Assembly (NCBI RefSeq): GCF_036241575.1
Contig: NZ_CP108455.1
Span: forward strand, 3,530,001-3,594,000
DNA from: Streptomyces sp. NBC_01267
Lineage (GTDB): Bacteria; Actinomycetota; Actinomycetes; Streptomycetales; Streptomycetaceae
Direction of reading: 5' to 3'
Length of the DNA: 64,000 nt
Shown here: piece by piece, positions 1 to 10,481 of the stretch
Position numbering within the stretch: position 1 is the stretch's first letter
Layout: every line of letters begins with the position of its first letter
Made by a program: the position numbers and the translations under genes
The notes under the pieces: model-generated
Databases searched by the model: none
Seen by the model: the letters and a program-made list of their open reading frames with translations, nothing else
What the model was told of the DNA's origin: nothing

Positions 1-585
<585 letters not shown>

Positions 586-596
586 CGCTCCCGCCT

Positions 597-642
597 CACT
601 GCGGCCCCGCACCTCCCTTCCCGGAGGTGCGGGGCCGCAGTG
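597..642 (+). terminator. Intrinsic terminator after msiK
   Basis: A perfect 20-bp GC-rich stem (597-616 pairing with 623-642) closes on a 6-base loop, 11 bases after the msiK stop codon. No long T-run follows, as is common for actinobacterial terminators. Confidence 0.85.
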
Positions 643-780
643 CGTTGTCGACAAATACCGCACCGGAACGGGCATTTCACCGGAGGCGGGTCAACGCCCG
701 ATTCGAAAAGCAGACTCGAACCATCCCCCACACGAGTGACTGAATGTCTCCACATCATCACCGAACGCTACGCTCGCTGC

Positions 781-1194
781 GTGACCCACACAGCCCGCCG
801 AATCGGCCGAACTCTCGCACTCGTCCTGCCCGTCGTCCTGGTTCTCTCCGGGACGCTCGCGGTCACCCGCGTCCCGTGGGCAGGCACCTCCAACGACTCG
901 CAGATGCTGACCGCTTCCTCCAAGGAAGTGTCGGTACGCGCCAAGACCCGTACCCCGCAGGACATTCTGCGCGACCAGCTCCTCACCGAACTCCAGGAGA
1001 AGAACCCCGGCGTCGCGCTCACCCACCTCCAGCGCGAGGTCGAGAACCGCCCCTCGCTGGCGAGCCACTGCATGTCGATCGCCCGCTCGCTGGGCCGCGC
1101 CGCGGTCGAGCACTACGGGCCGGCGCGCGCCCAGGCGTACTCGCGCCCGGTCTGCGACACGTCCTTCGCCTCCGGGGTGGCCCACCAGCGCTGA
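781..1194 (+). CDS. Small exported or membrane-anchored protein of unknown function
   Basis: The frame is open from 640, but the GTG at 781 is the best start. It gives a 137-residue protein that begins with a positively charged stretch (THTARRIGR) and then a hydrophobic segment of about 20 residues (LALVLPVVLVLSGTLAV), which is a signal peptide or membrane anchor. The remainder is hydrophilic and contains two cysteines (in the segments SHCMSIA and RPVCDTSF) that could form a disulfide outside the cell. No known domain is recognised. No clear ribosome-binding site precedes the GTG. It lies between msiK and a nucleotidyltransferase gene in the same direction, about 115 bp before the latter. Confidence 0.65.
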   Translation: MTHTARRIGRTLALVLPVVLVLSGTLAVTRVPWAGTSNDSQMLTASSKEVSVRAKTRTPQDILRDQLLTELQEKNPGVALTHLQREVENRPSLASHCMSIARSLGRAAVEHYGPARAQAYSRPVCDTSFASGVAHQR

Positions 1195-1308
1195 CCCGTC
1201 CGGCACCGGCCCGTGAGGGACGTGAGGGAGGGGCCGCCGCGCGCCACCGGCGCCGGGGCCGCCCCGGTGTGCAGGCCGGCCTCAAGGGTGTCCCTTAGGG
1301 TGCGCCTC

Positions 1309-2055
1309 ATGACGACGACCGCTGAACCGCATGCGCATGCGCCTGCGTCCGCACTGCCCACCCAGGCCGTGATCCTGGCGGGCGGCCAGGGTTCCCGGCT
1401 GCGCCCGTACACCGACGACCGCCCCAAGCCGATGGTCGAGATCCCGGGCACCGGGACGCCGATCATCGGCCATCAACTGGCCTGGCTGGCCGCCGAGGGC
1501 GTGACCGACGCGGTCATCTCCTGCGGCCATCTCGCCGAAGTGCTCCAGGAATGGCTGGAGTCCAGCACCCTGCCCCTCCGGGTCACGACGGTCGTCGAGT
1601 CCGAACCGCTGGGCCGCGGCGGCGGTCTCAAGTACGCCGCAGGGCATCTCCCGCACCCCGACCGCCCCTGGTACGCGACGAACGGTGACATCTGGACGCG
1701 CTTCTCGCTGCGCGAGATGGCCGCCTTCCACGCCGAACGCGACGCCACCGCCACCCTGGCCCTCGCCCGCCCCCGCATCCCGTGGGGCGCCGTCGAGACG
1801 AACGAGTTCGGGCAGGTCCTCGACTTCATCGAGGCGCCACCCTCGCCGTATCTCATCAACGCCGGGGTGTACGTCTTCTCCGCGGCCTTCAGGGCGCTGC
1901 TGCCGGACCGCGGCGACCACGAGCGGACCACCTTCCCGCGCCTCGCCCGCGAGCGCAGGCTGGCCGGGTATCCGCTGCCGCACGGGGCGTACTGGCGGGC
2001 CATCGACACCGCCAAGGACCTCACCGAGGCAGCCAGGGAACTCGGCCGGTCCTGA
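1309..2055 (+). CDS. Nucleotidyltransferase family protein (sugar-1-phosphate guanylyl/thymidylyltransferase type)
   Basis: The 248-residue product has the GlmU/RfbA/ManC nucleotidyltransferase fold. It shows the signature AVILAGGQGSRLRPYT near residue 20, followed by the conserved DDRPKPMVEI that binds nucleotide and phosphate, and later WYATNGDIWTRF with the metal-binding aspartate. Such enzymes transfer NMP from an NTP to a sugar 1-phosphate and release pyrophosphate. The protein is short and lacks a C-terminal left-handed beta-helix or isomerase domain, so it is a stand-alone transferase. The start at 1309 leaves out an upstream in-frame extension of low quality. Sugar and base specificity cannot be read from the sequence. 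An RmlB-like gene lies 2.4 kb downstream on the other strand. Confidence 0.85.
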   Translation: MTTTAEPHAHAPASALPTQAVILAGGQGSRLRPYTDDRPKPMVEIPGTGTPIIGHQLAWLAAEGVTDAVISCGHLAEVLQEWLESSTLPLRVTTVVESEPLGRGGGLKYAAGHLPHPDRPWYATNGDIWTRFSLREMAAFHAERDATATLALARPRIPWGAVETNEFGQVLDFIEAPPSPYLINAGVYVFSAAFRALLPDRGDHERTTFPRLARERRLAGYPLPHGAYWRAIDTAKDLTEAARELGRS

Positions 2056-2073
2056 CCGGACCCGGCCCGGCGG

Positions 2074-2595
2074 TCACTGAGACGTACCGGCCAACAGCCA
2101 GCGCCGGACCGGGACTTCGAGCAGTACCCGCTCCCCGTCCGGCCGGTACGGGGTGGAGGCGTCCCAGGCGTACTTCGCGGCGAAGGCATCCAGGATCCGC
2201 TCCGGGAACCGGCCGCGGTGCACCACCGCCTCCCCCTCGGCCACGACGGGAAGCCGACCGTCCTCCAGCGCCAGGGACACCCGCGGGAACGCCTCGATGT
2301 TGCGGACCTTGACCGACGCTCCGTCCGCACCGATCCACCAGCTGTCCTTCAGGAAGACGAACCAGACCGGCGTCACATGGGTGGACCCGTCCGGACGCAC
2401 GGTGCACAGCCAGACGTGCTTCTCCCGGTACAGGCGGTCACGCACCGCTCCATCGAGGGAATCGGTAAGGGAATCGGTGAGGGACTTGGGTGGGGACTCG
2501 GGACGGGGCTCGGGACGGGACTCGGGACGGGGCTCGGGAAGGGGCTCGGGAAGGGGCTCGGGATGAGACTCGGGAAGGGACGAGGAATCGCTCAT
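2074..2595 (-). CDS. Pyridoxamine 5'-phosphate oxidase-like (PPOX/F420-binding split-barrel) protein
   Basis: This 173-residue protein has a split beta-barrel flavin/F420-binding domain from about residue 50, with the motifs HVWLCTVRPDGSTHVTPVWF and WWIGADGASVKVRNIEAFPRVSL characteristic of the PPOX class. The first 45 residues are a low-complexity tail of Pro-Glu and Ser units (PEPLPEPLPEPRPES) encoded by a 12-bp tandem repeat. The true start may lie nearer the barrel, but the ATG at 2595 has no obvious competitor. It ends 19 bp from the convergent nucleotidyltransferase. The substrate is unknown. Confidence 0.75.
   Translation of the reverse strand: MSDSSSLPESHPEPLPEPLPEPRPESRPEPRPESPPKSLTDSLTDSLDGAVRDRLYREKHVWLCTVRPDGSTHVTPVWFVFLKDSWWIGADGASVKVRNIEAFPRVSLALEDGRLPVVAEGEAVVHRGRFPERILDAFAAKYAWDASTPYRPDGERVLLEVPVRRWLLAGTSQ
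2491..2580. repeat. 12-bp tandem repeat inside the PPOX gene
   Basis: About seven imperfect copies of a 12-bp unit (gggctcgggacg and variants) encode the Pro-Glu-rich N-terminal tail of the overlapping gene. The period is a multiple of three, so copy-number change would keep the frame. Confidence 0.85.
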
Positions 2596-2720
2596 TCCCC
2601 CATCTCACCCGCGTCCCCGCCGGAGCGCCTCGGTCCGGCGTCCCGGCCGCCTCGGGCCTGCGTCCTACGCCCACCGGACCAGGCGGCCGGATCCGTCCCG
2701 CGGTACCCCCGGTACGGCCG

Positions 2721-4304
2721 TCAGCCGAGAAGGCCGCCGATCGGGTTCTTGTTGCTGCCGCCGCCCGAGGTGCCCCCGGACCCGCCGCCGGACGCCGTGC
2801 CGCCGCTGCCGCCGCCGCTCGTCCCGGCCGTGGCCGACGGGCCCGCGCTGGTCGTCGCCGGAGGCGGCGGAGCCTGCTGCTGCTGTTGCTGCCGCTGCGA
2901 CGGCGGCAGTTGCGCGGTGCCCTGCGTCTGGCTGGGCTGCCCGCCGACGGTGCCCGCGGTCGCGCTCTCCCGTACCGTGCCGGGCTCCGAGGACTTCCCC
3001 GAGGGGCTCGCCGCACCGCTCGCGGACGGCGACGGGTGCCTCGACGTGCGCTGCTGCGCCGGGCTGCCGGACGAGCCGGGCTCCTGCGGCAGCACCTGTC
3101 CGGGCAGCCGGTTGGTGGGATCGGTGTTCGGGCCCGGTACGGTCACGACCTGCGCGGAGCGGACGGCGCCGCCGAGGAGCGAGCCGATGAGCAGCGTCAG
3201 CCCCACGACCACGGTGGCCACGACGGTGCCGCGCCGCAGCACCCGCCGCCGCAGTTCGGTCAGTTCGGAGCGCGGTCCGAGCTTGCGCCAGGCCTCGCCC
3301 GCGAGGCGGCCGTCGACCGAGTAGACCGGCGCTCCGGCGATGATCAGCGGGGACCAGGCGGCGAGGTAGATGATGTCCGGTGCGTCGTACGCCGGTACGG
3401 TCCGCCACGTGACCGTCACCAGGAGCGCGATCGAGAGCAGCGCCCCGAACACGGCGGCGACGCGCTGCCAGAGCCCCAGGACGGTGAGCACTCCGACGAC
3501 GACCTGGAGGAACGCGATGGTGAGCCCGGCGCCCACCGGATGCGAGAGCGCGAAGTCGCGGAGGGGTTCGGCGAGGGCCCAAGGGTGCAGCGAGTGCAGC
3601 CACTTGACCATCGAGCCGCGCTCGCCGCCGTCGAAGTAGACGGGGTCGCAGAGCTTGCCCATTCCGGCGTACATCGAGATGAGCCCGAGGAACACCCGGA
3701 GCGGCAGCAGCACCACGCCGAGGTTCATCCGGCGGCCGGGGTAGTAGGCGTGCCGGACGTTGTCGGAGCCGTGGCGGCGGGTGCCGTCCTGGCCGTCGTC
3801 GTCGAACTCGTCGAACTCGCCGTACGCGTGGTGATCGCCGTACTCGTGCGGCCCGTCGAACTCCTCGCGCCGGTACCGCTCCGGCTCGTCGTACGCGCCG
3901 ACGGCCTCCCGCATCCGGGGCAGCAGCGCCGTGCCCGCGGTGCCCGGGTCGTCGACCGAGATGCGCGGGATGACCTGGGTGGCTCCGGCGTCCTGGCCGG
4001 AGGCGTAACCGACCTCCTGGACGCCGGAGTTCCGTACGGCCTGCAGGAGTCTGATGGCGCCGGTGTCGTCCGGGGCGGACTTCCCACTCCACACGACGGG
4101 CGCCCTGCGCCGCGCGCGTGCGCCCGCGGGCATCCTTGCCGTATCCGTCAGGCCCGAACCGGCGGGCCTGCGGATCGAGTTCGGTGCGAGCTGCACCCGG
4201 AAGCTGGCGTGGTTGACGACGACCTGTGCGGGATCGCACGGCACCTTGACCATGCTCAGCGCGGGCAGGTTGTCGAACCCGGGTGTTCTGGTGTCCACGC
4301 TCAT
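2721..4304 (-). CDS. DoxX-family membrane protein with long disordered ends
   Basis: The 527-residue protein has three parts. Residues 1-190 are hydrophilic, with an acidic His/Tyr/Asp-rich stretch at about 154-174. Residues about 193-390 contain the DoxX-type membrane domain: an opening helix (GVVLLPLRVFLGLISMYAG), two further helix pairs, and a last helix near 365-385 (VVATVVVGLTLLIGSLLGG). The C-terminal 140 residues are a low-complexity tail rich in Pro, Gln (six in a row), Ser and Gly that likely faces outside. DoxX proteins act in thiol or respiratory redox chemistry at the membrane, but the role of this long actinobacterial form is unknown. It is preceded by about 120 bp of spacer and points away from the RmlB-like gene's 3' end. 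Confidence 0.8.
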   Translation of the reverse strand: MSVDTRTPGFDNLPALSMVKVPCDPAQVVVNHASFRVQLAPNSIRRPAGSGLTDTARMPAGARARRRAPVVWSGKSAPDDTGAIRLLQAVRNSGVQEVGYASGQDAGATQVIPRISVDDPGTAGTALLPRMREAVGAYDEPERYRREEFDGPHEYGDHHAYGEFDEFDDDGQDGTRRHGSDNVRHAYYPGRRMNLGVVLLPLRVFLGLISMYAGMGKLCDPVYFDGGERGSMVKWLHSLHPWALAEPLRDFALSHPVGAGLTIAFLQVVVGVLTVLGLWQRVAAVFGALLSIALLVTVTWRTVPAYDAPDIIYLAAWSPLIIAGAPVYSVDGRLAGEAWRKLGPRSELTELRRRVLRRGTVVATVVVGLTLLIGSLLGGAVRSAQVVTVPGPNTDPTNRLPGQVLPQEPGSSGSPAQQRTSRHPSPSASGAASPSGKSSEPGTVRESATAGTVGGQPSQTQGTAQLPPSQRQQQQQQAPPPPATTSAGPSATAGTSGGGSGGTASGGGSGGTSGGGSNKNPIGGLLG

Positions 4305-4397
4305 CTAACCGAGTGACGCAGGCTTAGGACACTGCCTTGACGCGCCGGATCTGTCCGCGACCCGTCAACACTCCGTATCCGTAGGGGAAGGAGCACC

Positions 4398-4451
4398 GGA
4401 GCGGGCAGGTGAGCGGCCGGGTGAACGGTCGGGGAGCGGTCAGGTGAGCGG
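4398..4451. repeat. 19-bp duplication spanning the stop codon of the RmlB-like gene
   Basis: Two copies of a 19-bp sequence (ggagcggNcaggtgagcgg), at 4398-4416 and 4433-4451, differ at one position. The second contains the stop codon (tca at 4440-4442 on the plus strand). It belongs to a set of stop-spanning repeats in this window. Confidence 0.75.
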
Positions 4452-5429
4452 CTCCCACCAGTCACGGCGGGCGCGGTACCAGGCGACGGTGCGGGCCAGT
4501 CCGTCGGCGAGGCCGTGGCGCGGCCGGTAGCCGAGTTCGTCGCGGGCCCGGCGCCAGTCGACGGCGTACCGCGGCCCGCTCCCGCCACGCCCCTCGCGCT
4601 CCCCCGCGCCCCGCACGCGCTCCCAGCCCGCGCCGCACGCTTCGAGGAGCAGACCGGTGAGTTCCCTGGCGGAGAGTTCGGTGCCGCCGCCGATGTTGTA
4701 CGTACGGCCGGGACGCCCCCCGGTGCGGGCGAGTTCGATGCCCCGGCAGTGGTCCTCGACGTGGACCCAGCCGCGGACCTCCGCGCCGTCCCGGGGCGGC
4801 GGTACGCGGTGTCCGTCGATGAGCCGGGTGACCCGGAACGGGATGACCTTGTCGGGGAACTGGTGCGGCCCGTAGGTGCCCGCGCTCCGCGTGATCCGTA
4901 CGTCGAGGCCGAGTTCGCGGTGGTACTCCAGCGCGAGCAGGTCGGACGACGCCTTGGACACGGACCAGGGCGAGTCGGGCGCGAGCGGCCGGTCCTCGGT
5001 CCAGGAGCCTTCGGCGATCGGTCCGTACACCTCGCCGGTGGAGACATGGACGAACCTGCGGGTGCCGTGGTGCACGGCGGCATCGAGAAGGGTCCGGGTG
5101 CCGAGGGTGTTCGTCCGCACGAACACCCCGCTGTCCTCGGCCGGCCGGTCCGCCGGGGACTCGGCGGCGAAGTGCACGGTCTGGTCGTGCTCGGCGGTGA
5201 GCCGGCCGACGAGCGCGGGGTCGCAGATGTCGCCGCGCACGAAACGGAAGCGGGGGTCGGCGAGTACGGACGCCAGGTTGGTCAGGGTGCCCGCGTACGT
5301 GAGCTTGTCGAGGACCGTGACGGTGACGCCGGGCGGGCCGTCCGGGCCGAGCAGCATGCGGACGTACGCCGAACCTATGAACCCGGCGCCGCCGGTGACG
5401 AGGATCCTGGCGGGAGTTGTGGTGCTCAT
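4440..5429 (-). CDS. RmlB-like NAD-dependent epimerase/dehydratase with altered active site
   Basis: The 329-residue protein is full length for dTDP-glucose 4,6-dehydratase and has its NAD-binding Rossmann motif (TGGAGFIGS, residues 12-20), DKLTYAG, and HFAAES. Two catalytic positions are changed. The Thr-Asp-Glu triad of the family (STDEVYG) reads STGEVYG, with Gly132 in place of Asp. The YxxxK motif reads WSVSK, with Trp155 in place of the catalytic Tyr; the lysine (159) remains. The spacing of 23 residues between them matches Streptomyces dehydratases, so the alignment is firm. The start at 5429 excludes an upstream extension without family similarity. It may be inactive, have another reaction, or act as a structural or regulatory paralogue. 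No other deoxysugar genes are adjacent apart from the nucleotidyltransferase at 1309. Confidence 0.85.
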   Translation of the reverse strand: MSTTTPARILVTGGAGFIGSAYVRMLLGPDGPPGVTVTVLDKLTYAGTLTNLASVLADPRFRFVRGDICDPALVGRLTAEHDQTVHFAAESPADRPAEDSGVFVRTNTLGTRTLLDAAVHHGTRRFVHVSTGEVYGPIAEGSWTEDRPLAPDSPWSVSKASSDLLALEYHRELGLDVRITRSAGTYGPHQFPDKVIPFRVTRLIDGHRVPPPRDGAEVRGWVHVEDHCRGIELARTGGRPGRTYNIGGGTELSARELTGLLLEACGAGWERVRGAGEREGRGGSGPRYAVDWRRARDELGYRPRHGLADGLARTVAWYRARRDWWEPLT

Positions 5430-5678
5430 GCAGGAAAGGGGGCGAGCGCGAACGAATTCATGGGATCTCCCGCGACGACGGTCAGGAGAAGCAATTTTCT
5501 CCCGCAAGCAGGCGACCGTAACATGACTTTCTGTTTAATCGATCTTTAATGAACAACTCAGCCGCACCACAGTCGCGGCTCATTTTCAGTTCACCGAAGT
5601 CTCATGAATGCCGCGTAAAGCAGACTGCCGATGCGACGCGCCAACTTGGCCTGTATCAGACCGAGTTGGCACACCGCA
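5430..5678. other. Non-coding spacer, AT-richer than surroundings
   Basis: No convincing gene is seen between the RmlB-like start and the hairpins at 5679-5737. The stretch is notably AT-rich for this genome (for example cgatctttaatgaacaa near 5540) and probably holds the promoter of the RmlB-like gene on the minus strand. Confidence 0.5.
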
Positions 5679-5737
5679 CCGGCAGTGACCGCACAACGCA
5701 CTGCCGGACGGGCCGTATATACGGGACCGCCCGGCAG
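5679..5737 (-). terminator. Hairpin pair downstream of rlmB
   Basis: Two inverted repeats overlap: 5679-5687 with 5699-5707 (9-bp arms, ccggcagtg), and 5701-5737 (ctgccgg...ccggcag with a longer imperfect stem). They lie 23-80 bp past the rlmB stop, so they probably end transcription of rlmB and cysS; the two stems share 5701-5707 and are mutually exclusive. Confidence 0.6.
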
Positions 5738-5759
5738 AGGAAAAGAGAAAGCTTTACTG

Positions 5760-6716
5760 TCAGGCCCGGCGACGCGCGGCCTCGTACAGCACAATGCCCG
5801 CCGCGACGCCCGCGTTCAGCGACTCCGCGCCACCCGGCATCGGAATGCGCACCCGGTAGTCGCAGGTCTCGCCGACGAGCCGACCGAGGCCCTTGCCCTC
5901 GCTGCCGATGACGATGACGACCGGGCCGCCCAGCGCCTCCAGGTCCTGGACCTCGTGCTCACCGTCCGCGGCGAGGCCGACGACCGTGATGCCCGCCTTC
6001 TGGTAGCCCTCCAGCGCCCGCGTCAGGTTGGTCACCCGGGAGACCGGCGTACGGGCCGCGGTGCCCGCCGACGACTTCCAGGCACCCGCCGTCATCCCGG
6101 CCGCACGGCGCTCGGGGACGACCACGCCGTGACCGCCGAACGCGGAGACGGAACGGACGATCGCGCCCAGGTTCCGCGGGTCGGTGACCCCGTCGAGCGC
6201 GACGATCAGCGGGTCCTCGTTGGCGTCGTACGCGGCGCCCGTGAGGTCCTCCGGGTGCGCGTACTCGTACGGCGGGACCTGGAGGACGAGACCCTGGTGG
6301 TTCAGGCCGTTCGTCATCCGGTCCAGCTCGGGGCGCGGGGCCTCCATCAGGTTGATGTTGCCGCGCTGGCCGGCCAGCTGGAGCGCCTCGCGGACCCGCT
6401 CGTCGTTGTCGATGTACTGCTGCACGTACAGGGTGACCGCCGGGACGCCGTCGCGCAGCGCCTCGTAGACCGGGTTGCGGCCGACGACCATCTCGGACGT
6501 GCCCTTGACGCCGCCGCGGCGGGGCGCCGGACGGCGGGCCGCGGCCTGCCGGGCCTGGGCGCCCGCGATCCGGTTCTTCTTGTGTCCCTTGCGTTCGGAG
6601 GCGGGCGGCGTCGGGCCCTTGCCCTCCAGGCCGCGGCGTCGCTGGCCCCCGCTGCCGACCTGCGCGCCCTTCTTGTTGGACGTGCGGCGGTTCCTGCGCT
6701 GGCTGTTCCCGGCCAT
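5760..6716 (-). CDS. rlmB: 23S rRNA (guanosine-2'-O)-methyltransferase RlmB / TrmH family
   Basis: The 318-residue protein has a basic, disordered N-terminal region of about 70 residues (NSQRRNRRTSNKKG), then the substrate-binding domain starting at VVGRNPVYEAL, and the SPOUT methyltransferase core. The three SPOUT motifs are visible: DGVTDPRNLGAIVRSV, VIGSEGKGLGRLV and VRIPMPGGAESLNAGVAAG, the last forming the knot and holding the catalytic Ser/Asn. The enzyme 2'-O-methylates a guanosine in domain V of 23S rRNA (G2251 in E. coli numbering) using SAM. It follows cysS by 69 bp on the same strand and is probably co-transcribed, as is usual in actinobacteria. Confidence 0.93.
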   Translation of the reverse strand: MAGNSQRRNRRTSNKKGAQVGSGGQRRRGLEGKGPTPPASERKGHKKNRIAGAQARQAAARRPAPRRGGVKGTSEMVVGRNPVYEALRDGVPAVTLYVQQYIDNDERVREALQLAGQRGNINLMEAPRPELDRMTNGLNHQGLVLQVPPYEYAHPEDLTGAAYDANEDPLIVALDGVTDPRNLGAIVRSVSAFGGHGVVVPERRAAGMTAGAWKSSAGTAARTPVSRVTNLTRALEGYQKAGITVVGLAADGEHEVQDLEALGGPVVIVIGSEGKGLGRLVGETCDYRVRIPMPGGAESLNAGVAAGIVLYEAARRRA

Positions 6717-6785
6717 GACCTACCTGTTTCTTTGCTGCTCAGTACGTACGTATAGGAAAGTGTGCCGCCAATGGCGGCCGGGCGC

Positions 6786-8183
<1,398 letters not shown>

Positions 8184-8330
8184 CCCACCAGGGTAGTGGG
8201 CCCATACCAGTGCCCCGCGACCCTTTCGGCCACGGGGCACCGAAGTGTGACGCAACAGTGCTGCGGAGCAGCCCCGGGCGGGCCGTCCGGCCCGGTGGCT
8301 GCCGGGTGAACGCCGACCGGGCGGCAGCGC

Positions 8331-8735
8331 TCAGATCCGGCCCACGACCTTGCGCGGGGTGATCCGGACGACCACCCGCGGGCCGTCGTGGGCGGAGTCC
8401 GGGTTGAACTCCGCGTACGACTTGCCCTGGTACTTCTGCGACAGCTCGTCGATCAGCTCCTGGCTGCCCTCGGTGGTGAGCGTCGCGGTGCCGCGGATCT
8501 CGGCGTACGCGTACGGGTTGTCGGCGGGCTGCACCAGCACCGTCACCCGCGGGTCGCGGCGCAGGTTCTTCTCCTTGCGGCGGTCCACGGTCGTCGAGAT
8601 CAGGACGTCGTTCCCGTCCCGTTTCACCCAGACCGGTGACACCTGCGGGCTGCCGTCGGGCTGGATGGTGGCGATGCTGACGAATACGGGACCGTCGAGG
8701 AGCTTCTTGAGCTCGTCACTGAGTACGGCAGACAC
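8331..8735 (-). CDS. PPOX-class F420-dependent oxidoreductase-like protein
   Basis: The 134-residue product is a single split-barrel domain: GPVFVSIATIQPDGSPQVSP, VWVKRDGNDVLISTT, RRKEKNLRRDPRVTVLV and a C-terminal VVRITPRKVVGRI. Proteins of this size and motif bind deazaflavin F420 or FMN and reduce small substrates. The GTG start at 8735 is supported by a GGGAGG ribosome-binding site about 8 bases upstream. The frame continues further upstream but with unrelated low-complexity sequence. It is a single gene between cysS and ispF. Confidence 0.82.
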   Translation of the reverse strand: MSAVLSDELKKLLDGPVFVSIATIQPDGSPQVSPVWVKRDGNDVLISTTVDRRKEKNLRRDPRVTVLVQPADNPYAYAEIRGTATLTTEGSQELIDELSQKYQGKSYAEFNPDSAHDGPRVVVRITPRKVVGRI

Positions 8736-8787
8736 GGGGCTGGCCTCCCGGGGGTGAGCGGGGTGTGACCCATGCCTACCCCGGGCG

Positions 8788-8830
8788 GGACGGTTGCCTA
8801 CCCGACCCGGACGGTTGCCTACCCCGCCCG
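8788..8830. repeat. 21-bp direct repeat between ispF and the PPOX gene
   Basis: Two near-identical units carrying cggttgcctaccc (8791 and 8812) lie 21 bp apart in the non-coding gap just past the ispF stop. Confidence 0.7.
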
Positions 8831-8851
8831 GGACACCGTTGCGCCTACCGC

Positions 8852-9370
8852 CTACCCGGCCTGGGGCCGTTCCGTACGGACGACGAGCGCGGTCGCCACG
8901 GCGGCGAGCCCCTCGCCCCGGCCGGTGAACCCGAGTCCGTCGCTGGTGGCGGCGGAGACCGAGACGGGCGCGCCGACGGCCCCGGAGAGGACCTTCTGCG
9001 CCTCTTCCCTGCGCTTGCCGATCTTCGGCCGGAGACCGATGACCTGGACGGCCACGTTGCCGATGGCGAAGCCCTCGGCGCGGACGATCCTGGCGGCCTC
9101 GGTGAGCAGCGTCAGCCCGGAGGCACCGGACCACTCGGGGCGGCCGGTGCCGAAGTGGGCCCCGAGGTCACCGAGGCCCGCGGCGGAGAACAGCGCGTTG
9201 CAGGCGGCGTGCGCGACGACATCGGCGTCGGAGTGCCCGGCGAGGCCGGAGCCCTCCCCCTCCCAGCGGAGACCGGCACACCACAGCTCACGGCCCTCCT
9301 CGAAGGCGTGGATGTCGGTGCCGATACCGACCAGCGGCAGCGTCGGAACGGCGGACTGCTCAGTAGCCAT
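8852..9370 (-). CDS. ispF: 2-C-methyl-D-erythritol 2,4-cyclodiphosphate synthase
   Basis: IspF cyclises CDP-methylerythritol 2-phosphate in the MEP route to isoprenoids. The 172-residue protein has the metal-binding GIGTDIHAF (Asp and His ligands) and [16 protein letters not shown] with the third ligand, then LGDLGAHFG, and near the C-terminus [13 protein letters not shown] sequence ([15 protein letters not shown]) that is diagnostic of the family. Its ATG overlaps the end of ispD by 11 bp, implying translational coupling of two MEP-pathway enzymes. Confidence 0.95.
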   Translation of the reverse strand: MATEQSAVPTLPLVGIGTDIHAFEEGRELWCAGLRWEGEGSGLAGHSDADVVAHAACNALFSAAGLGDLGAHFGTGRPEWSGASGLTLLTEAARIVRAEGFAIGNVAVQVIGLRPKIGKRREEAQKVLSGAVGAPVSVSAATSDGLGFTGRGEGLAAVATALVVRTERPQAG

Positions 9371-10211
9371 CGTTGGCCCTCCTACGGGCGAGAACCGCCT
9401 CGGCCAGGACCAGGTCCAGCGGCCTGGTCACCTTGAACGCCTCTTCGTGCCCGGGGACCACCACGACCTGCACCCCGAGCTGTTCGACCATGCTCGCGTC
9501 GTCGGTGACGTCGTGCGTGACCGTGGCGTGCGCGCGGGCGAGCAGCGCACGGTCGAAGCCCTGCGGTGTCTGTACGGCGCGGAGCCTGGCCCGCTCCGGG
9601 GTGGCGACGACCGGCTCGGGCGCGCCGTCGGGCCGCGGGTCGACCTGCTTGACGGTGTCGGCGAGCGGCAGGGCGGGAACGACCGCGGGCGCCCCGTCCC
9701 GTACGGCTTCGATCACCGCGTCCACCGTGTCCACCGGGACGAGCGGCCGGGCCGCGTCGTGGACCAGGACGGTGGAGACGGTCGCGGGCAGTACGGAGAT
9801 CCCCAGCCGGACCGACTCCTGGCGGGTATCACCGCCGGGTACGACGACGACCTCCGTACCGGGCGGGCAGCCGTGTTCGCCGAGCAGCTTCTCGACCTCG
9901 GGGGCGCCGTCCGGCGGGGCCACCACGACGACCAGCGTGACGGCACGCGATCCGGCCATCGCCCGGACGGCGTGGACCAGCATGGGAGTCCCGTGGAGGG
10001 CGCGCAGCGCCTTGGGGGCGCCGGGGCCCAGCCGTACACCGCGGCCGGCGGCGGGAATTACCGCGGCGGTGAGGTGGCCGGATCCGCTCGGGGAGGTACT
10101 CGGAGCGCCCGACCGGACGCTCGGGGAGAGGTTGGGCGGGACGCTCGGCGGCACGCTCGGAAAATCGCCCGGGAAATCGCCGCGCGATTCGTCCCCGGCT
10201 TCGTCTGACAT
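9360..10211 (-). CDS. ispD: 2-C-methyl-D-erythritol 4-phosphate cytidylyltransferase
   Basis: IspD adds CMP from CTP to methylerythritol 4-phosphate. The CTP-binding motif [21 protein letters not shown] starts at about residue 48, followed by [12 protein letters not shown] and the C-terminal [11 protein letters not shown] and VTDDASMVE motifs. The ATG at 10211 is chosen ([11 protein letters not shown]); the frame is open further upstream without similarity. An extra N-terminal tail of about 45 residues with repeated Asp-Phe-Pro and Pro-Ser units precedes the domain, encoded by short direct repeats. The gene is 270 bp downstream of carD, an order conserved in actinobacteria. Confidence 0.94.
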   Translation of the reverse strand: MSDEAGDESRGDFPGDFPSVPPSVPPNLSPSVRSGAPSTSPSGSGHLTAAVIPAAGRGVRLGPGAPKALRALHGTPMLVHAVRAMAGSRAVTLVVVVAPPDGAPEVEKLLGEHGCPPGTEVVVVPGGDTRQESVRLGISVLPATVSTVLVHDAARPLVPVDTVDAVIEAVRDGAPAVVPALPLADTVKQVDPRPDGAPEPVVATPERARLRAVQTPQGFDRALLARAHATVTHDVTDDASMVEQLGVQVVVVPGHEEAFKVTRPLDLVLAEAVLARRRANDGY

Positions 10212-10481
10212 CGGTTGCGCGTTCAGGGTTTGTGTCCTCAGCCGACATGGGTATGGCCACAAGCGTGCCGGGCGCGACGCCCTGACCGGCCCCTTCCGTG
10301 ACGACTGGTCGAGTCGGCATCCCGGGCCCGGCACACCAGGCAGCGCTCAGGCGGCACTGCTCAGGGAGTACTGCTCAAGAAGCGTTGATCCACAGAAAAC
10401 AACATGCCGCAGCACCCGACGACACACGGAAGGTCATTCCATGTCGTCAACGGGCACCACGGCATTTCGATGCGTCATGCG

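Noticed and set aside
2490..4316. A 608-codon plus-strand frame antisense to the DoxX gene (and other long frames there)
   Set aside because: The minus-strand product has clear membrane helices and a domain; the opposite frame is rich in Arg/Ala/Gly with no domain, a GC-bias shadow.
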